A stretch of 54,403 bases of DNA from Kiritimatiellia bacterium (GTDB lineage Bacteria > Verrucomicrobiota > Kiritimatiellia > RFP12 > UBA1067): positions 1 through 54,403 of the forward strand of contig JAFXXW010000031.1 in the NCBI GenBank assembly GCA_017542055.1, given 5' to 3'. The position numbers were made by a program, and so were the translations under genes. How positions within the stretch are numbered: the stretch's first letter is position 1; each line of letters opens with the position of its first letter. This document shows positions 1-9,863 of the stretch, piece by piece. The notes under the pieces were generated by a model. It was not told the DNA's origin. It was given only the letters and a program-made list of their open reading frames with translations, and did no database searches.

Positions 1-3000
1 ACTACTCCGGAACGCAGGCGTGCAAGGCGCTGAAAGCGTGCGGCTACCAGGTGGTTTTGGTCAACTCCAACCCCGCCACGATCATGACCGATCCGGTAAT
101 GGCGGACGCCACCTATATCGAGCCCTTGAACGAGACTCGGCTGGAGCAGATCATCGAAAAGGAGCGGCCGGACGCGATTTTGCCGAATCTGGGCGGGCAG
201 ACGGGTCTCAACCTGTCGATGGAGCTGGCGAGGAAGGGTATTTTGGACAAGTACGGCATCAAGGTGATCGGCGTCAACCTGGGGGCGATCGAGCGCGGCG
301 AGGATCGCGAGGTGTTCAAGGCCACCATGCAGTCGCTGGGCATCGAAACGCCGCGTTCTGGCATCGTGCACAGCGTGGAGGAGGCGGTCAAGCTGGTGGA
401 AGGGGAGATCGGCTATCCGGTGGTGGTGCGTCCCGCCTACACGATGGGCGGCGCGGGCGGCGGTTTCTGCTACAACGTGGAGGAACTTAGGACCATTTGC
501 GCGCGCGGACTGGACGCGTCGCTTACGCACCAGTGCCTCATCGAGGAATCCATCCTCAACTGGGAGGAGCTGGAGGTGGAGGTGGTGCGCGACGCGAAGA
601 ACCAGATGATCGCCATCTGCTTCATCGAGAATATCGACGCCGTCGGGGTGCACACGGGCGACAGCTACTGCGCGGCGCCGTTTTTGACGATTTCCAAAGA
701 GCTCGAAGAGCGGCTCAAACGCGACGCGTTCAAAATCGTGGAGGCGATCGGGGTCATCGGCGGCACCAACGTGCAGTTCGCGCACGACCCCAAGACTGGC
801 CGGGTGGTGATCATCGAGATCAACCCGCGCACCAGCCGGTCGTCGGCGCTCGCCTCCAAGGCCACGGGTTTCCCGATCGCGCTCGTTTCGGCCAAGCTGG
901 CCGCGGGCATGACGCTCGACGAAATCCCCTACTGGCGCGACGGAACGCTCGACAAGTACACGCCGGACGGCGATTACGTGGTATTGAAATTCGCCCGGTG
1001 GGCGTTCGAGAAGTTCCGCGGCGTGGAGGACAAGCTGGGCACCCAGATGAAGGCCGTGGGCGAGGTGATGAGCATCGGCAAGACGTACAAGGAGACGTTC
1101 CAGAAGGCTATCCGGGCGCTGGAGCGCGGACGGGCGGGGCTTGGCTTTGCCAAGGACTTCCACGAGCGGAGTCTGGAGGAGCTCTTGAAGATGTTGGCCG
1201 TGCCCAATTCCGAGCGCCACTTCCTGATGTACGAGGCGGTGCGCAAGGGCGCCACCAACGAGCAGATTTTCGAGCGCACCGGGGTGAAGGCGTATTTCGT
1301 GGACCAGATGCGCGAACTCGTGGAGGAGGAAGAGACCATCCTCAAATACAAGGGCGGCATGATTCCCGACGAGTTGCTGGTGCAGGCCAAGAAAGACGGG
1401 TTTTCGGACAAGTATCTGGCGCAGATTTTGGGCATCGGCGAAAAGGAGATCCGCGACCGGCGCAAGGCAATCGGGTGCCGCGAGCGGTGGTTTGCCGTAC
1501 CGGTTTCCGGCGTGGAGAACAAGGCGTACTACTATTCCACGTACAACGAGCCGGCTAGCGAGGCTAGACCGGAATTCGGGGAAGCGCCGGTCTCCGACAA
1601 TCCCAAGAAGGTGATGATTCTGGGCGGGGGACCGAACCGCATCGGGCAGGGCATCGAGTTCGACTACTGCTGCTGCCACGCGGCGCTGGCCATGCGCGAG
1701 ATGGGCTACGAGACGATTATCGTCAACTGCAACCCGGAAACGGTCTCCACCGACTACGACACGTCCGACAAGCTCTATTTCGAGCCGGTGACGGTGGAGG
1801 ACGTGCTCCAGATCTACGAGGCGGAAAAACCGGCCGGCATCATCGTGCAGTTCGGCGGGCAGACGCCGCTCAACATCGCGCGGGGGCTGGAAGAAGCGGG
1901 TTGCCGGATTTTGGGCACGAGCGTGGATTCCATCGACGACGCGGAAGACCGCGATCTCTTCCATTCCATCATGGACAAGCTGGGCGTGCCCATGCCGGAG
2001 TCGATGATGGCGTCCGATTTGGACGGCGCCATCAAGTGCGCCAACGAGCTGGGGTATCCGCTCATCATCCGTCCCAGCTTCGTGTTGGGCGGGCGCGGCA
2101 TGGAGGTCATCTACGACGAGCTCATGCTCCGCGAATACGTGGACAAGGCGGTGGGCGTGACGCCGGACCGTCCGCTCTATCTCGACCGGTTCCTGTGCCA
2201 CGCGATGGAGTGCGAGGCCGATGCGCTTTCGGACGGCAAGGACGTGTTCATTCCCGCCATCATGCAGCATATCGAGCTTGCGGGCATCCATTCGGGCGAT
2301 TCCGCCTGCGTGCTGCCGCCCGAGGGCATTCCGGAGGATTCCAAGCGCACCATTCTGGAGTACACCCGCCGGATCGCGAGCGAACTCAAGGTGGTGGGAC
2401 TCATGAACATGCAGTTCGCCATCGAAAACGGCAAGGTGTACGTGATCGAGGCCAATCCCCGGGCGTCGCGCACGGTGCCGCTGGTGTCCAAGGTGGCCGG
2501 CACGCAGATGGCCGGCATCGCCACGCGGCTCATGCTGGGCGAGACGATCGTGAGCATGGGGCTGGACAAGAAGAAGTCGATTCCCTATTTCGGGGTGAAA
2601 GAGGCGGTGTTGCCGTTCGAGAAATTCCCGGAGGTGGATCCGGTGCTCGGACCGGAGATGCGCTCCACCGGCGAGGTGCTGGGGTTGGCGGATACTTTCG
2701 GGCTCGCGTACTACAAGTCGCAGGAGGCGGCGGGTTCGCCGCTGCCCACGACGCCCGGCAAGATGCTGGTGTCGCTGTCCGAAAAGGTGGACGACGCCAT
2801 CGAGGCGGTGGTGCGGCTGGCGCAGCTGGGCTTCGAGGTGGTGGGAACTGCGGGCACGATCGAGTTCCTCAAAAAACACCACGTGCAGGGCAAGGTGGTG
2901 GCCAAGATCGGCGAAGGCCGTCCCGACGTGCTGGACGCCATCAAGAACCGCGAGGTGACGCTGATCATCAACACCCCCAGCGGACGTCGCGACGCTCGCG

Positions 3001-3164
3001 CGGACGACAGCCGGATCCGCCAGGCGGCCATCAAGTATCGCGTGCCGTACCTCACCACCATCGCCGCCGCCAAGGCCGCTTCGGAAGGCATCGCGGCCGC
3101 CATGAGCGGCAAGGGCGAGGTGCGCAGCCTGCAGTCTTATCACGCTTCAATCACAATGGTTTAA
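1..3164 (+). CDS. carB: Carbamoyl-phosphate synthase large subunit, 5' end outside window
   Basis: Makes carbamoyl phosphate from bicarbonate, glutamine-derived ammonia and two ATP, feeding pyrimidine and arginine synthesis in the cytoplasm. The frame is open to the left edge: codons from position 3 read YSGTQACKALKACGYQVVLV, the normal CarB sequence near residue 30, so roughly the first 20-30 residues lie upstream and the first in-frame ATG at 51 is not the start. Two ATP-grasp halves are visible; the second opens with GGGPNRIGQGIEFDY near nt 1627. The C-terminal MGS-like allosteric domain starts near nt 2757 (GKMLVSLSEKVDDAIEA). The gene ends at TAA 3162-3164, 16 bp before galE. Pyrimidine genes pyrK and pyrD lie just downstream. 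Length and motifs look intact apart from the cut. Confidence 0.97.
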   Translation, partial: YSGTQACKALKACGYQVVLVNSNPATIMTDPVMADATYIEPLNETRLEQIIEKERPDAILPNLGGQTGLNLSMELARKGILDKYGIKVIGVNLGAIERGEDREVFKATMQSLGIETPRSGIVHSVEEAVKLVEGEIGYPVVVRPAYTMGGAGGGFCYNVEELRTICARGLDASLTHQCLIEESILNWEELEVEVVRDAKNQMIAICFIENIDAVGVHTGDSYCAAPFLTISKELEERLKRDAFKIVEAIGVIGGTNVQFAHDPKTGRVVIIEINPRTSRSSALASKATGFPIALVSAKLAAGMTLDEIPYWRDGTLDKYTPDGDYVVLKFARWAFEKFRGVEDKLGTQMKAVGEVMSIGKTYKETFQKAIRALERGRAGLGFAKDFHERSLEELLKMLAVPNSERHFLMYEAVRKGATNEQIFERTGVKAYFVDQMRELVEEEETILKYKGGMIPDELLVQAKKDGFSDKYLAQILGIGEKEIRDRRKAIGCRERWFAVPVSGVENKAYYYSTYNEPASEARPEFGEAPVSDNPKKVMILGGGPNRIGQGIEFDYCCCHAALAMREMGYETIIVNCNPETVSTDYDTSDKLYFEPVTVEDVLQIYEAEKPAGIIVQFGGQTPLNIARGLEEAGCRILGTSVDSIDDAEDRDLFHSIMDKLGVPMPESMMASDLDGAIKCANELGYPLIIRPSFVLGGRGMEVIYDELMLREYVDKAVGVTPDRPLYLDRFLCHAMECEADALSDGKDVFIPAIMQHIELAGIHSGDSACVLPPEGIPEDSKRTILEYTRRIASELKVVGLMNMQFAIENGKVYVIEANPRASRTVPLVSKVAGTQMAGIATRLMLGETIVSMGLDKKKSIPYFGVKEAVLPFEKFPEVDPVLGPEMRSTGEVLGLADTFGLAYYKSQEAAGSPLPTTPGKMLVSLSEKVDDAIEAVVRLAQLGFEVVGTAGTIEFLKKHHVQGKVVAKIGEGRPDVLDAIKNREVTLIINTPSGRRDARADDSRIRQAAIKYRVPYLTTIAAAKAASEGIAAAMSGKGEVRSLQSYHASITMV

Positions 3165-3180
3165 CAGAAAGGACAACAGC

Positions 3181-4224
3181 ATGAAAATTCTGGTAACGGG
3201 CGGAGCCGGCTTCATCGGCAGCCACACGGTGGTGGAACTCCTCAACGCCGGGCACAAGGTGGTGATCGTGGACAATCTTTGCAACAGCTGCAAGGAGTCG
3301 CTCAAGCGGGTGCGCAAAATCACCGGCAAGACGCCCAAGTTCTATCAGCTCGACATTCGCGACGAGGCGGGGCTCAACCAGGTGCTGGACAAGGAAGGCA
3401 AGATCGACGCCACCATCCACTTCGCGGCGCTGAAGGCGGTGGGCGAATCGACCCGCATTCCGCTCAAGTATTACGAGAACAACCTGGGCGGCACGTTCAC
3501 GCTGCTCAAGTGTCTGGCCGCGCACGGCTGCAAGAACATCGTGTTCTCCAGTTCGGCCACCGTGTATGGCGACCCCGCGAGCGTGCCGATTCGCGAGGAC
3601 TTCCCCACGCCCGGCTGCACCAACGCCTACGGCTGGACCAAGCTCATGATGGAGCAGGTGTTCAAGGACGTGCAGAAGGCCGATCCGGAATGGAACGTGA
3701 TTCTGCTGCGCTACTTCAACCCCATCGGCGTGCACAAGTCGGGCCTTATCGGCGAAGATCCGGCCGGCATCCCCAACAACCTTTTGCCTTACGTGGCGCA
3801 GGTGGCGGTGGGTCGTCTGCCCGAGCTCAACGTGTTCGGCAACGACTATCCGACGGTGGACGGCACGGGCGTGCGCGATTTCATCCATGTGGTGGATCTC
3901 GCGATCGGCCACCTCAAGGCCATCGAGAAGCTGGAGAACAACCCCAAGCTGGGCCTCAAGATCTACAACCTCGGCACCGGCAACGGCTATTCCGTGCTGC
4001 AGGTGGTGAAGGCGTTCGAAAAGGCCTCCAAGCGCAAGGTTCCCTACAAGATCTGCCCGCGTCGTCCCGGCGACATCGCCGAGTGCTGGGCCGATCCGTC
4101 GCTCGCGGCCAAGGAGCTGGGCTGGAAGGCCAAGCGCGGCATCGCCGAAATGTGTCGCGACGCCTGGAACTGGCAGAGCAAGAATCCCTACGGCTTCAAG
4201 AAGGCTCCCAAGCAGGGCAAGTGA
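3181..4224 (+). CDS. galE: UDP-glucose 4-epimerase
   Basis: Interconverts UDP-glucose and UDP-galactose using bound NAD, supplying galactosyl units for LPS or polysaccharide. The 347-residue length is typical of the family. The Rossmann motif GGAGFIG is at residues 7-13, the catalytic Ser/Thr region SSSATVYG at about 123-130, and the Tyr-x3-Lys pair is Y150/K154 in AYGWTK. An AGAAAGGA Shine-Dalgarno lies 7 bases before ATG 3181. It is probably co-transcribed with carB, which ends 16 bp upstream. Its stop overlaps the GTG of the next gene in GTGA (4221-4224). Confidence 0.96.
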   Translation: MKILVTGGAGFIGSHTVVELLNAGHKVVIVDNLCNSCKESLKRVRKITGKTPKFYQLDIRDEAGLNQVLDKEGKIDATIHFAALKAVGESTRIPLKYYENNLGGTFTLLKCLAAHGCKNIVFSSSATVYGDPASVPIREDFPTPGCTNAYGWTKLMMEQVFKDVQKADPEWNVILLRYFNPIGVHKSGLIGEDPAGIPNNLLPYVAQVAVGRLPELNVFGNDYPTVDGTGVRDFIHVVDLAIGHLKAIEKLENNPKLGLKIYNLGTGNGYSVLQVVKAFEKASKRKVPYKICPRRPGDIAECWADPSLAAKELGWKAKRGIAEMCRDAWNWQSKNPYGFKKAPKQGK

Positions 4225-4739
4225 CCGCCAGGGACTTTATTCTGTGCGGACTCGAGGCCGAGCTGAAGCTGTTGCGGACGCTCGGCGAAAGGACGGTGGA
4301 GGCGGACGTGTCCGCGTTCAGGCGGCCGGCGGCGGGTATCGGGTTCCGCCGTCCCGCGCCGCCCCCCGTCACTCCGGCGGCGGAGCGCGCGCGGAAATTG
4401 CCGGTGGTATTTCTGCACCATGCGCCGTTTTCGCCCCAGGCGGAGGAGATAGTGCGCAAGATCGCCGGCGCGCTCAAGGTGGAGCCGGTGGTGGTGTCCG
4501 GGGGCGTGCTGCCGGAGGCCAAGGTCTACGTGGTGCTGGGGTCGGAAGCCAACCGGAAGTTCTTCCCCGACGAGCGGGTGGGGCCCGGCAGCTACTTGCC
4601 GCACCACGCCAACGTGTACGTAACCTATTCGCCGGAACTGTTCGTGCGCATCGGGGTGAACGCCCCGGAAGTGCAGTCACGCAAGCGCGAAATGTGGACG
4701 GGATTGAAAGGAGTCATGCAGCGTCATGAAATACAATGA
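4221..4739 (+). CDS. Reduced uracil-DNA-glycosylase-fold-like protein, function unknown
   Basis: A 172-residue product starting at GTG 4221, which overlaps the galE stop, and overlapping pyrK by 14 bp. The frame is preferred because it gives an ordinary protein, whereas the alternatives are arginine/glycine-rich. Residues 1-60 are a proline-rich, charged linker. Residues ~65-172 resemble a compressed family-4 UDG: a hydrophobic strand (VVFLHHAPFS), a helix ending in IAGALK, a strand containing VVLGSEANRKF, then VYVTYSPELFVRI and KREMWTGLKGVM. These match the C-terminal strand, TYHP loop and final helix of UDGs. The GEAPG water-activating motif is absent and the TYHP histidine is replaced (TYSP), so glycosylase activity is unlikely. 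The family assignment is inferred from pattern only. Confidence 0.6.
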   Translation: MTARDFILCGLEAELKLLRTLGERTVEADVSAFRRPAAGIGFRRPAPPPVTPAAERARKLPVVFLHHAPFSPQAEEIVRKIAGALKVEPVVVSGGVLPEAKVYVVLGSEANRKFFPDERVGPGSYLPHHANVYVTYSPELFVRIGVNAPEVQSRKREMWTGLKGVMQRHEIQ

Positions 4740-5490
4740 GCAGGCCAAAGTGCTGGAGAACCGCGAGTTCGCGTCCGGCTACCGGTATTTGACGGTGGAA
4801 GCGCCCAAGCAGGCGGCGGAGATGCAGCCGGGGCAGTTCGTGCACATCCGGGTGCCCACCCTGGAGCAGTCGGCGTTGCGCAGACCCTTTTCCGTATTCG
4901 ACGCCGCGGACGGCAAGGTGACCGTGCTGTACAAGTCGGTGGGGCGGGGAACGACGGCCTTGTCGAAAGTGCAGGTGGGCGAGACGGTGGAGATCCAAGG
5001 TCCCCTGGGGCGCGGTTTCCCCGCCAAGTGCGACGGCGTGGCGTTGCTCGTGGGCGGAGGATTCGGGGTGGCGCCGTTGCATTTCCTGGCCAAGCGCTTG
5101 CCCAAGTCCATTCTGTTCGTGGGCGGGCGCACCAAAGACGATCTGCTGGCGCTGGACAGGTTCGAGGCGCTCGGGGTGGAGACCAAAGTGGCCACCAACG
5201 ACGGTTCGGCCGGCTACAAGGGTTTCGTGGTGGGGCCGCTGGACGAAACAATCAACGAGTTGCGCGCTAAGGGCGAGAAATTCGAGCTGTTCACGTGCGG
5301 ACCGGACGGACTTTTGAAGGCGGTAACGGAAAGGGCGCTGGCGCTCAAGGTGCCGGGCTGGATTTCGGTGGATCGCCACATGATTTGCGGAATGGGCGCA
5401 TGCTTTGCCTGCATCCAGAAGACGGTGCGCGGCAATTCGCGTTGCTGCATCGAAGGACCGGTGTTCAAAGCGGAGGAACTGGTATGGTGA
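4726..5490 (+). CDS. pyrK: Dihydroorotate dehydrogenase electron-transfer subunit
   Basis: FAD/[2Fe-2S] subunit that passes electrons from the class 1B dihydroorotate dehydrogenase to NAD. It has 254 residues. An N-terminal ferredoxin-reductase-type FAD barrel carries RRPFSVFD; the nucleotide-binding half carries LLVGGGFGVAPL. A C-terminal cluster ligand set is C221-x4-C226-x2-C229 with C240 or C241, the PyrK signature. The stop overlaps the pyrD ATG (ATGGTGA, 5484-5490). Adjacency to pyrD supports a PyrD-PyrK heterotetramer. Confidence 0.95.
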   Translation: MKYNEQAKVLENREFASGYRYLTVEAPKQAAEMQPGQFVHIRVPTLEQSALRRPFSVFDAADGKVTVLYKSVGRGTTALSKVQVGETVEIQGPLGRGFPAKCDGVALLVGGGFGVAPLHFLAKRLPKSILFVGGRTKDDLLALDRFEALGVETKVATNDGSAGYKGFVVGPLDETINELRAKGEKFELFTCGPDGLLKAVTERALALKVPGWISVDRHMICGMGACFACIQKTVRGNSRCCIEGPVFKAEELVW

Positions 5491-6410
5491 ACATGGGAAC
5501 GAATCTGGGCGGGCTAGCGATGCGCAGCCCCGTGGCGACCGCGTCCGGCACGTTCGGCTACGGGCACGAGTATCGCGATATCGTGGACTATTCCAAATTG
5601 GGGGCGGTTACCGCCAAGGGCGTCCGGATGGAGGCTTGGCCGGGCAACGCCATGATGCGCCACGCCGAAGTTCCGGGCGGGCTGGTGAACGCCATCGGTC
5701 TGCAGGGGATGGGAGTGAAGCATTTCCTCGAGCGGGACATGTTCATGTATTCGATGGTGAAGGACGCGCCGCCCGTGATCGTGAACGTCTGGGGCGGAAC
5801 GGAAGACGAATACGCGCAGGTGGCCGAAACGATTTCCGCGGCGGGCAAGCCGCAGATCGGCGCCATCGAAATGAACGTTTCCTGTCCCAACGTCAAGGCG
5901 GGCGGGCATACTTTCGGGCAGGATCCCAAGGTGCTTTTTTCGGTGGTGTCCAAAGTGCGCGCGGCCACCAAGTTGCCGCTGATCGTCAAGTTGGCGCCCA
6001 ACGTTCCCGCCATCGCGCCTTACGTGCAGGCGTGCGAGGACGCGGGGGCGGACGCGCTTAGCCTCATCAACACCATTCCGGCCATGGTCATCGACATCGA
6101 AAAGCGCGTTCCCGTGCTGGGCAACCGGACCGGCGGACTGAGCGGACGCTGCGTGCATCCGGCGGCGGTCAAGGTGGTTTACGACGCGCACCGGGTCACC
6201 AAACTGCCCATTCTGGCGATGGGCGGGATTTACGAGGCCAAGGATGCCATCGAATTCATGCTGGCCGGGGCGAGCGCGGTGGCCATCGGCACGGCCACTT
6301 TCTCGGCGCCGGACACCGCAGCCAAGGTCTACGACGGCATCGTCGAATACTGCGAGCGGCACGGTTTCGGGTCGGTGGGAGAATTGACGGGGGCGCTATG
6401 CGAATCTTGA
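5484..6410 (+). CDS. pyrD: Dihydroorotate dehydrogenase, class 1B catalytic subunit
   Basis: Oxidises dihydroorotate to orotate with FMN in pyrimidine synthesis. The product has 308 residues when started at ATG 5484, chosen because GGAGG at 5472-5476 has the right spacing; the next ATG (5493) is too far. The frame runs open further upstream, but there it lies inside pyrK. The class 1 active-site cysteine is C134 in NVSCPN. Other family features are GNAMMR, the FMN-phosphate region ILAMGGI and the late AGASAVAIGTATF. The gene overlaps the next one by 13 bp. Confidence 0.96.
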   Translation: MVNMGTNLGGLAMRSPVATASGTFGYGHEYRDIVDYSKLGAVTAKGVRMEAWPGNAMMRHAEVPGGLVNAIGLQGMGVKHFLERDMFMYSMVKDAPPVIVNVWGGTEDEYAQVAETISAAGKPQIGAIEMNVSCPNVKAGGHTFGQDPKVLFSVVSKVRAATKLPLIVKLAPNVPAIAPYVQACEDAGADALSLINTIPAMVIDIEKRVPVLGNRTGGLSGRCVHPAAVKVVYDAHRVTKLPILAMGGIYEAKDAIEFMLAGASAVAIGTATFSAPDTAAKVYDGIVEYCERHGFGSVGELTGALCES

Positions 6411-7498
6411 GCCGTTATATCTTGCGGGAATATCTCGTTCCGCTTTTCTACTGTCTCACGGGGTTCGTATCCATCTACGTTCTCTTCGAGCTGTTCGGGT
6501 CGTTTTCGCGCATCATGGCTTCCGATGCGGACGGCTGGACCATCGTCAAGTACTTCCTGGCCTATCTGGGACCGTACTTCCATTACCTCGCGCCGGCCGC
6601 GCTCATGCTGGCGGCGCTATACACCATGTGGTCGTTCTGCCGGCATTCGGAATTGGTGGCGATGCGCGCCAACGGCATAAGTTTTCTCGCCATTTCGCTG
6701 CCGATGCTGTTCGTGGCGGTGCTGATGGCCGGATTCGTCTATTGGGTCAACGAAAGTTTCGTGCCCGATACGGCGCAGTGGGCCATCCGGTTCAAGAACG
6801 CGCACTTCATGGAGAAGGAGCTCAAGGCCGAGGACAATATCATCTTCCGCAATGCCGCCGATTCCCGCACCTGGACGGTGGACGGATTCGGCGATGCGGA
6901 CGGCTACGTGCTCAAAGGCGTCAAGGTGGCGGTGGACCGTCCGATGGGCGGAGCCCGGCTGATGACGGTAACCGCGGACAAGGCCGAATATCTGGACGGG
7001 CAGTGGTGGTTCACCAACCCGAAAGTGCAGCATTATGACGCTTCCGGCTCGGAAGTGGCCACACCCACGCCCGAGCTTGACGCGCTCCAGTATCGCAATT
7101 TCGACCAGTTTTCGGAGCGTCCGATGGATTTCATATTGCAGAACCGCGCCTGGGGCTACAACTCGATCCGCGACATGCTGCATTATCTCCAGACCCGCAA
7201 AGACATCACCGGCGCCCAGCGCGACCAGTACGTGTACGACGTGTGTTCGCGCATCTTGGCGCCGTGGGCCTGCGTGCTCATCGTGCTGATCGCCATTCCC
7301 GCCGGAGTGGCGTCGGGGCGGCAAAGCGTGTTCAAGGGCATTCTCGGGGCGCTCGGCATGTATTTTCTGTTCTACGGCATCGTGATCGGTGGAATGGTGC
7401 TGGCCAATACCGGACTCATGTGGCCGGTTCCCGCGGCGGTAGTGCCGTATTTGATATTCCTAGCGGCGGGAATCAGGGTGTTCTGGAACCATCGCTAA
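6398..7498 (+). CDS. LptF/LptG-family LPS export permease
   Basis: A 366-residue inner-membrane protein of the YjgP/YjgQ family, which with LptB and LptC extracts LPS for transport to the outer membrane. It starts MRILSRYILREYLVPLF, typical of the family. Hydrophobic spans lie near residues 10-32, 45-75 and 95-115, then a ~150-residue soluble jellyroll-like region, then three C-terminal spans from about residue 285. Only one paralogue lies in the window, so LptF and LptG cannot be told apart. It overlaps pyrD and ends one base before the mutS ATG. Confidence 0.9.
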   Translation: MRILSRYILREYLVPLFYCLTGFVSIYVLFELFGSFSRIMASDADGWTIVKYFLAYLGPYFHYLAPAALMLAALYTMWSFCRHSELVAMRANGISFLAISLPMLFVAVLMAGFVYWVNESFVPDTAQWAIRFKNAHFMEKELKAEDNIIFRNAADSRTWTVDGFGDADGYVLKGVKVAVDRPMGGARLMTVTADKAEYLDGQWWFTNPKVQHYDASGSEVATPTPELDALQYRNFDQFSERPMDFILQNRAWGYNSIRDMLHYLQTRKDITGAQRDQYVYDVCSRILAPWACVLIVLIAIPAGVASGRQSVFKGILGALGMYFLFYGIVIGGMVLANTGLMWPVPAAVVPYLIFLAAGIRVFWNHR

Positions 7499-7499
7499 C

Positions 7500-9863
7500 A
7501 TGGCGGCCGAATTGACACCGATGATGCGCCAGTACTTCGCGATCAAGCGCGAAGTGCCGGCTGGCGCCATCGTCATGTTCCGGCTGGGCGATTTCTACGA
7601 AATGTTCGGCGACGATGCCATCGTGGCCGCGCCCATCCTAGGCGCCACGCTGACGCATCGCGGCGACATGCCCATGTGCGGAGTGCCGTACCATGCGCTC
7701 AACGGCTATCTGTGCAAACTCATCCGGGCGGGCAAAACCGCCGCTTTGTGCGACCAGGTGGAGGATCCGAAGCTGGCCAAGGGTCTGGTGCGGCGCGAGA
7801 TAACGCGGATCGTCACGCCCGGCACCGTGACCGAAGACGGCATAATGGACGAAAATCGTTCCAATTATCTCGCGGCCACGAGCGGAACCGGGTTGGCGCT
7901 GCTGGATCTGGCGACGGGCGAGTTTCTGTGCGAAAAGGACGGATCGCTCGACCGCTACTCGCCGGCGGAGGTGTTGGAAAAGACGGAGGAGAACGCCTGG
8001 ATTTTCTCGCCGGACATGGCGCGCGAGACCTTGATCCGGCATTTCAAGGTGGCGAGCCTCGACGGCTTCGGCATCGACGATCCGGATTTGATTTGCGCGG
8101 CCGGGGCTTTGCTGCATTACGTGGGGGTGACCTTGCGGCATTCCATCGATCACGTGCGCAAGCTTCGGGTGGTGTCGGCCGCGGACGCTTTGATCATCGA
8201 CGCTTCCACCCAGCGCCATCTCCAGTTGGTGCCGGGCGGCGAGGTTGCCAGGGAGGCGTCGTTGCTGGGCGTGCTGGACGTTACCAAAACTCCGATGGGC
8301 GCGCGTACCATCCGCAGTTGGCTGCAACGGCCGCTAGCCTCGCCCCAAAGCATCAACGCCCGGCTGGACAAGGTGGAGCGTTTCATGGGCGATCGGGCGG
8401 CGTTGGGCACGCTGCGCAAACTGCTGTCCGGGGTGCGGGATCTCGACCGGCTGATCGCCAAGGTTTCGTCGGGTCGCGCCAATCCGCGCGATCTCAAGGC
8501 GCTTGGCGATTCGCTGCGGCCCGTGCCGTCGATCAATCCGTATGTGGAGGGAATGTTGGCGGAGGAACCAGAACTGGTGGATCTGCTCGACCGGGCGATC
8601 GCGCCGGAGCCGGCGGTGATGTTGGCGGACGGCGGATTCATCGCGCCCGGGTACAATGCGGAATTGGACGAGTTGAGAGCGATCGCCCGCGACGGACACT
8701 CGTGGCTGGCGGAGTACCAGGCGCGGGAGCAGGAACGGACCGGCATCAAGGCGCTCAAGGTCAAGCATGTCAAGAATTTCGGTTTCGTGATTGAGATATC
8801 CAATACTTTCGCCCACGCCGCGCCGCCCGAGTATCAGCGGCGCCAGACGTTGACCACCGGCGAACGGTTTGTCACGCCCGAACTCAGGGAATACGAGGAA
8901 AAGGTGCTGGGCGCGACCGACAAGGCGATCATGCTGGAGCAGCAGATATACAAGGAAATCGTTTCGGCGGTCAATCTGCGCGCGGCATCGATCCAGGAGA
9001 CCGCGAGGAAACTGGGCGAGCTGGACGCCATTTTGAGTCTGGCCGATCGGGCGTTGGCGGCCGGTTACGTGCGTCCGGAAGTGGACGACGGCGATACGTT
9101 GGAGATCAAGGACGGAAGACATCCGATAATCGAGCAGTTGCCGGACGCCGAACCGTTCGTGCCCAACTCCACTTTCCTCAATTGCTCGACCGACCAGATC
9201 ATGCTCATCACCGGTCCCAACATGGCCGGCAAATCAACCTACATAAGACAGGTGGCAACCATCGCCATCATGGCGCAGATGGGGAGTTTCGTTCCGGCCG
9301 CATTGATGCGGCTCGGGGTGCTGGATCGCGTATTTACGCGCATCGGCGCCGGCGACGATCTGTCGCGGGGGCGGTCCACTTTTCTGGTGGAGATGCAGGA
9401 AACGGCGAATATTCTTAACAACGCAACCCGAAAGTCGCTGATCGTGCTGGATGAAATCGGCCGGGGGACGAGCACGTTCGACGGCATTTCCATCGCCTGG
9501 TCGGTGGCGGAGTATCTCTACGGCCGCGCCGAAAGCAAAGCCAAGACGCTGTTCGCCACCCACTACCACGAATTGACCGATCTTTCGGATCTGTTCCCCG
9601 GAATCAAGAATTTCACCGTGCGGGTCAAGGAGGAGAACGGTCGCGTGGTGTTTTTGCGGCGCATCGCGCCCGGAGTGGCGGAGAAGAGTTTCGGTATCAA
9701 CGTGGGCGCCATGGCCGGACTGCCGCAGGAAGTGGTAGCGCGGGCGGGCGAGATTCTGGCCAATCTGGAGGCCAACGAAATCGACGTGTCGGGGCAGTCG
9801 CGCGTGGTGCGCCGTCCCCGCCGCAAACTGTCCGAACTGCCCGGGCAGATGACTTTCTTCTGA
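7500..9863 (+). CDS. mutS: DNA mismatch repair protein MutS
   Basis: Recognises mismatches and starts repair with MutL. The mismatch-reading Phe-x-Glu is F32/E34 in GDFYEMF. Walker A GPNMAGKST is at 572-580 and the Walker B Asp-Glu at 651-652, followed by IGRGTSTFDG. At 787 residues it is shorter than the ~850 of E. coli, ending in PGQMTFF without the extended C-terminal tetramerisation tail. The stop overlaps the rsmE start (TGATG, 9861-9865). Confidence 0.98.
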   Translation: MAAELTPMMRQYFAIKREVPAGAIVMFRLGDFYEMFGDDAIVAAPILGATLTHRGDMPMCGVPYHALNGYLCKLIRAGKTAALCDQVEDPKLAKGLVRREITRIVTPGTVTEDGIMDENRSNYLAATSGTGLALLDLATGEFLCEKDGSLDRYSPAEVLEKTEENAWIFSPDMARETLIRHFKVASLDGFGIDDPDLICAAGALLHYVGVTLRHSIDHVRKLRVVSAADALIIDASTQRHLQLVPGGEVAREASLLGVLDVTKTPMGARTIRSWLQRPLASPQSINARLDKVERFMGDRAALGTLRKLLSGVRDLDRLIAKVSSGRANPRDLKALGDSLRPVPSINPYVEGMLAEEPELVDLLDRAIAPEPAVMLADGGFIAPGYNAELDELRAIARDGHSWLAEYQAREQERTGIKALKVKHVKNFGFVIEISNTFAHAAPPEYQRRQTLTTGERFVTPELREYEEKVLGATDKAIMLEQQIYKEIVSAVNLRAASIQETARKLGELDAILSLADRALAAGYVRPEVDDGDTLEIKDGRHPIIEQLPDAEPFVPNSTFLNCSTDQIMLITGPNMAGKSTYIRQVATIAIMAQMGSFVPAALMRLGVLDRVFTRIGAGDDLSRGRSTFLVEMQETANILNNATRKSLIVLDEIGRGTSTFDGISIAWSVAEYLYGRAESKAKTLFATHYHELTDLSDLFPGIKNFTVRVKEENGRVVFLRRIAPGVAEKSFGINVGAMAGLPQEVVARAGEILANLEANEIDVSGQSRVVRRPRRKLSELPGQMTFF

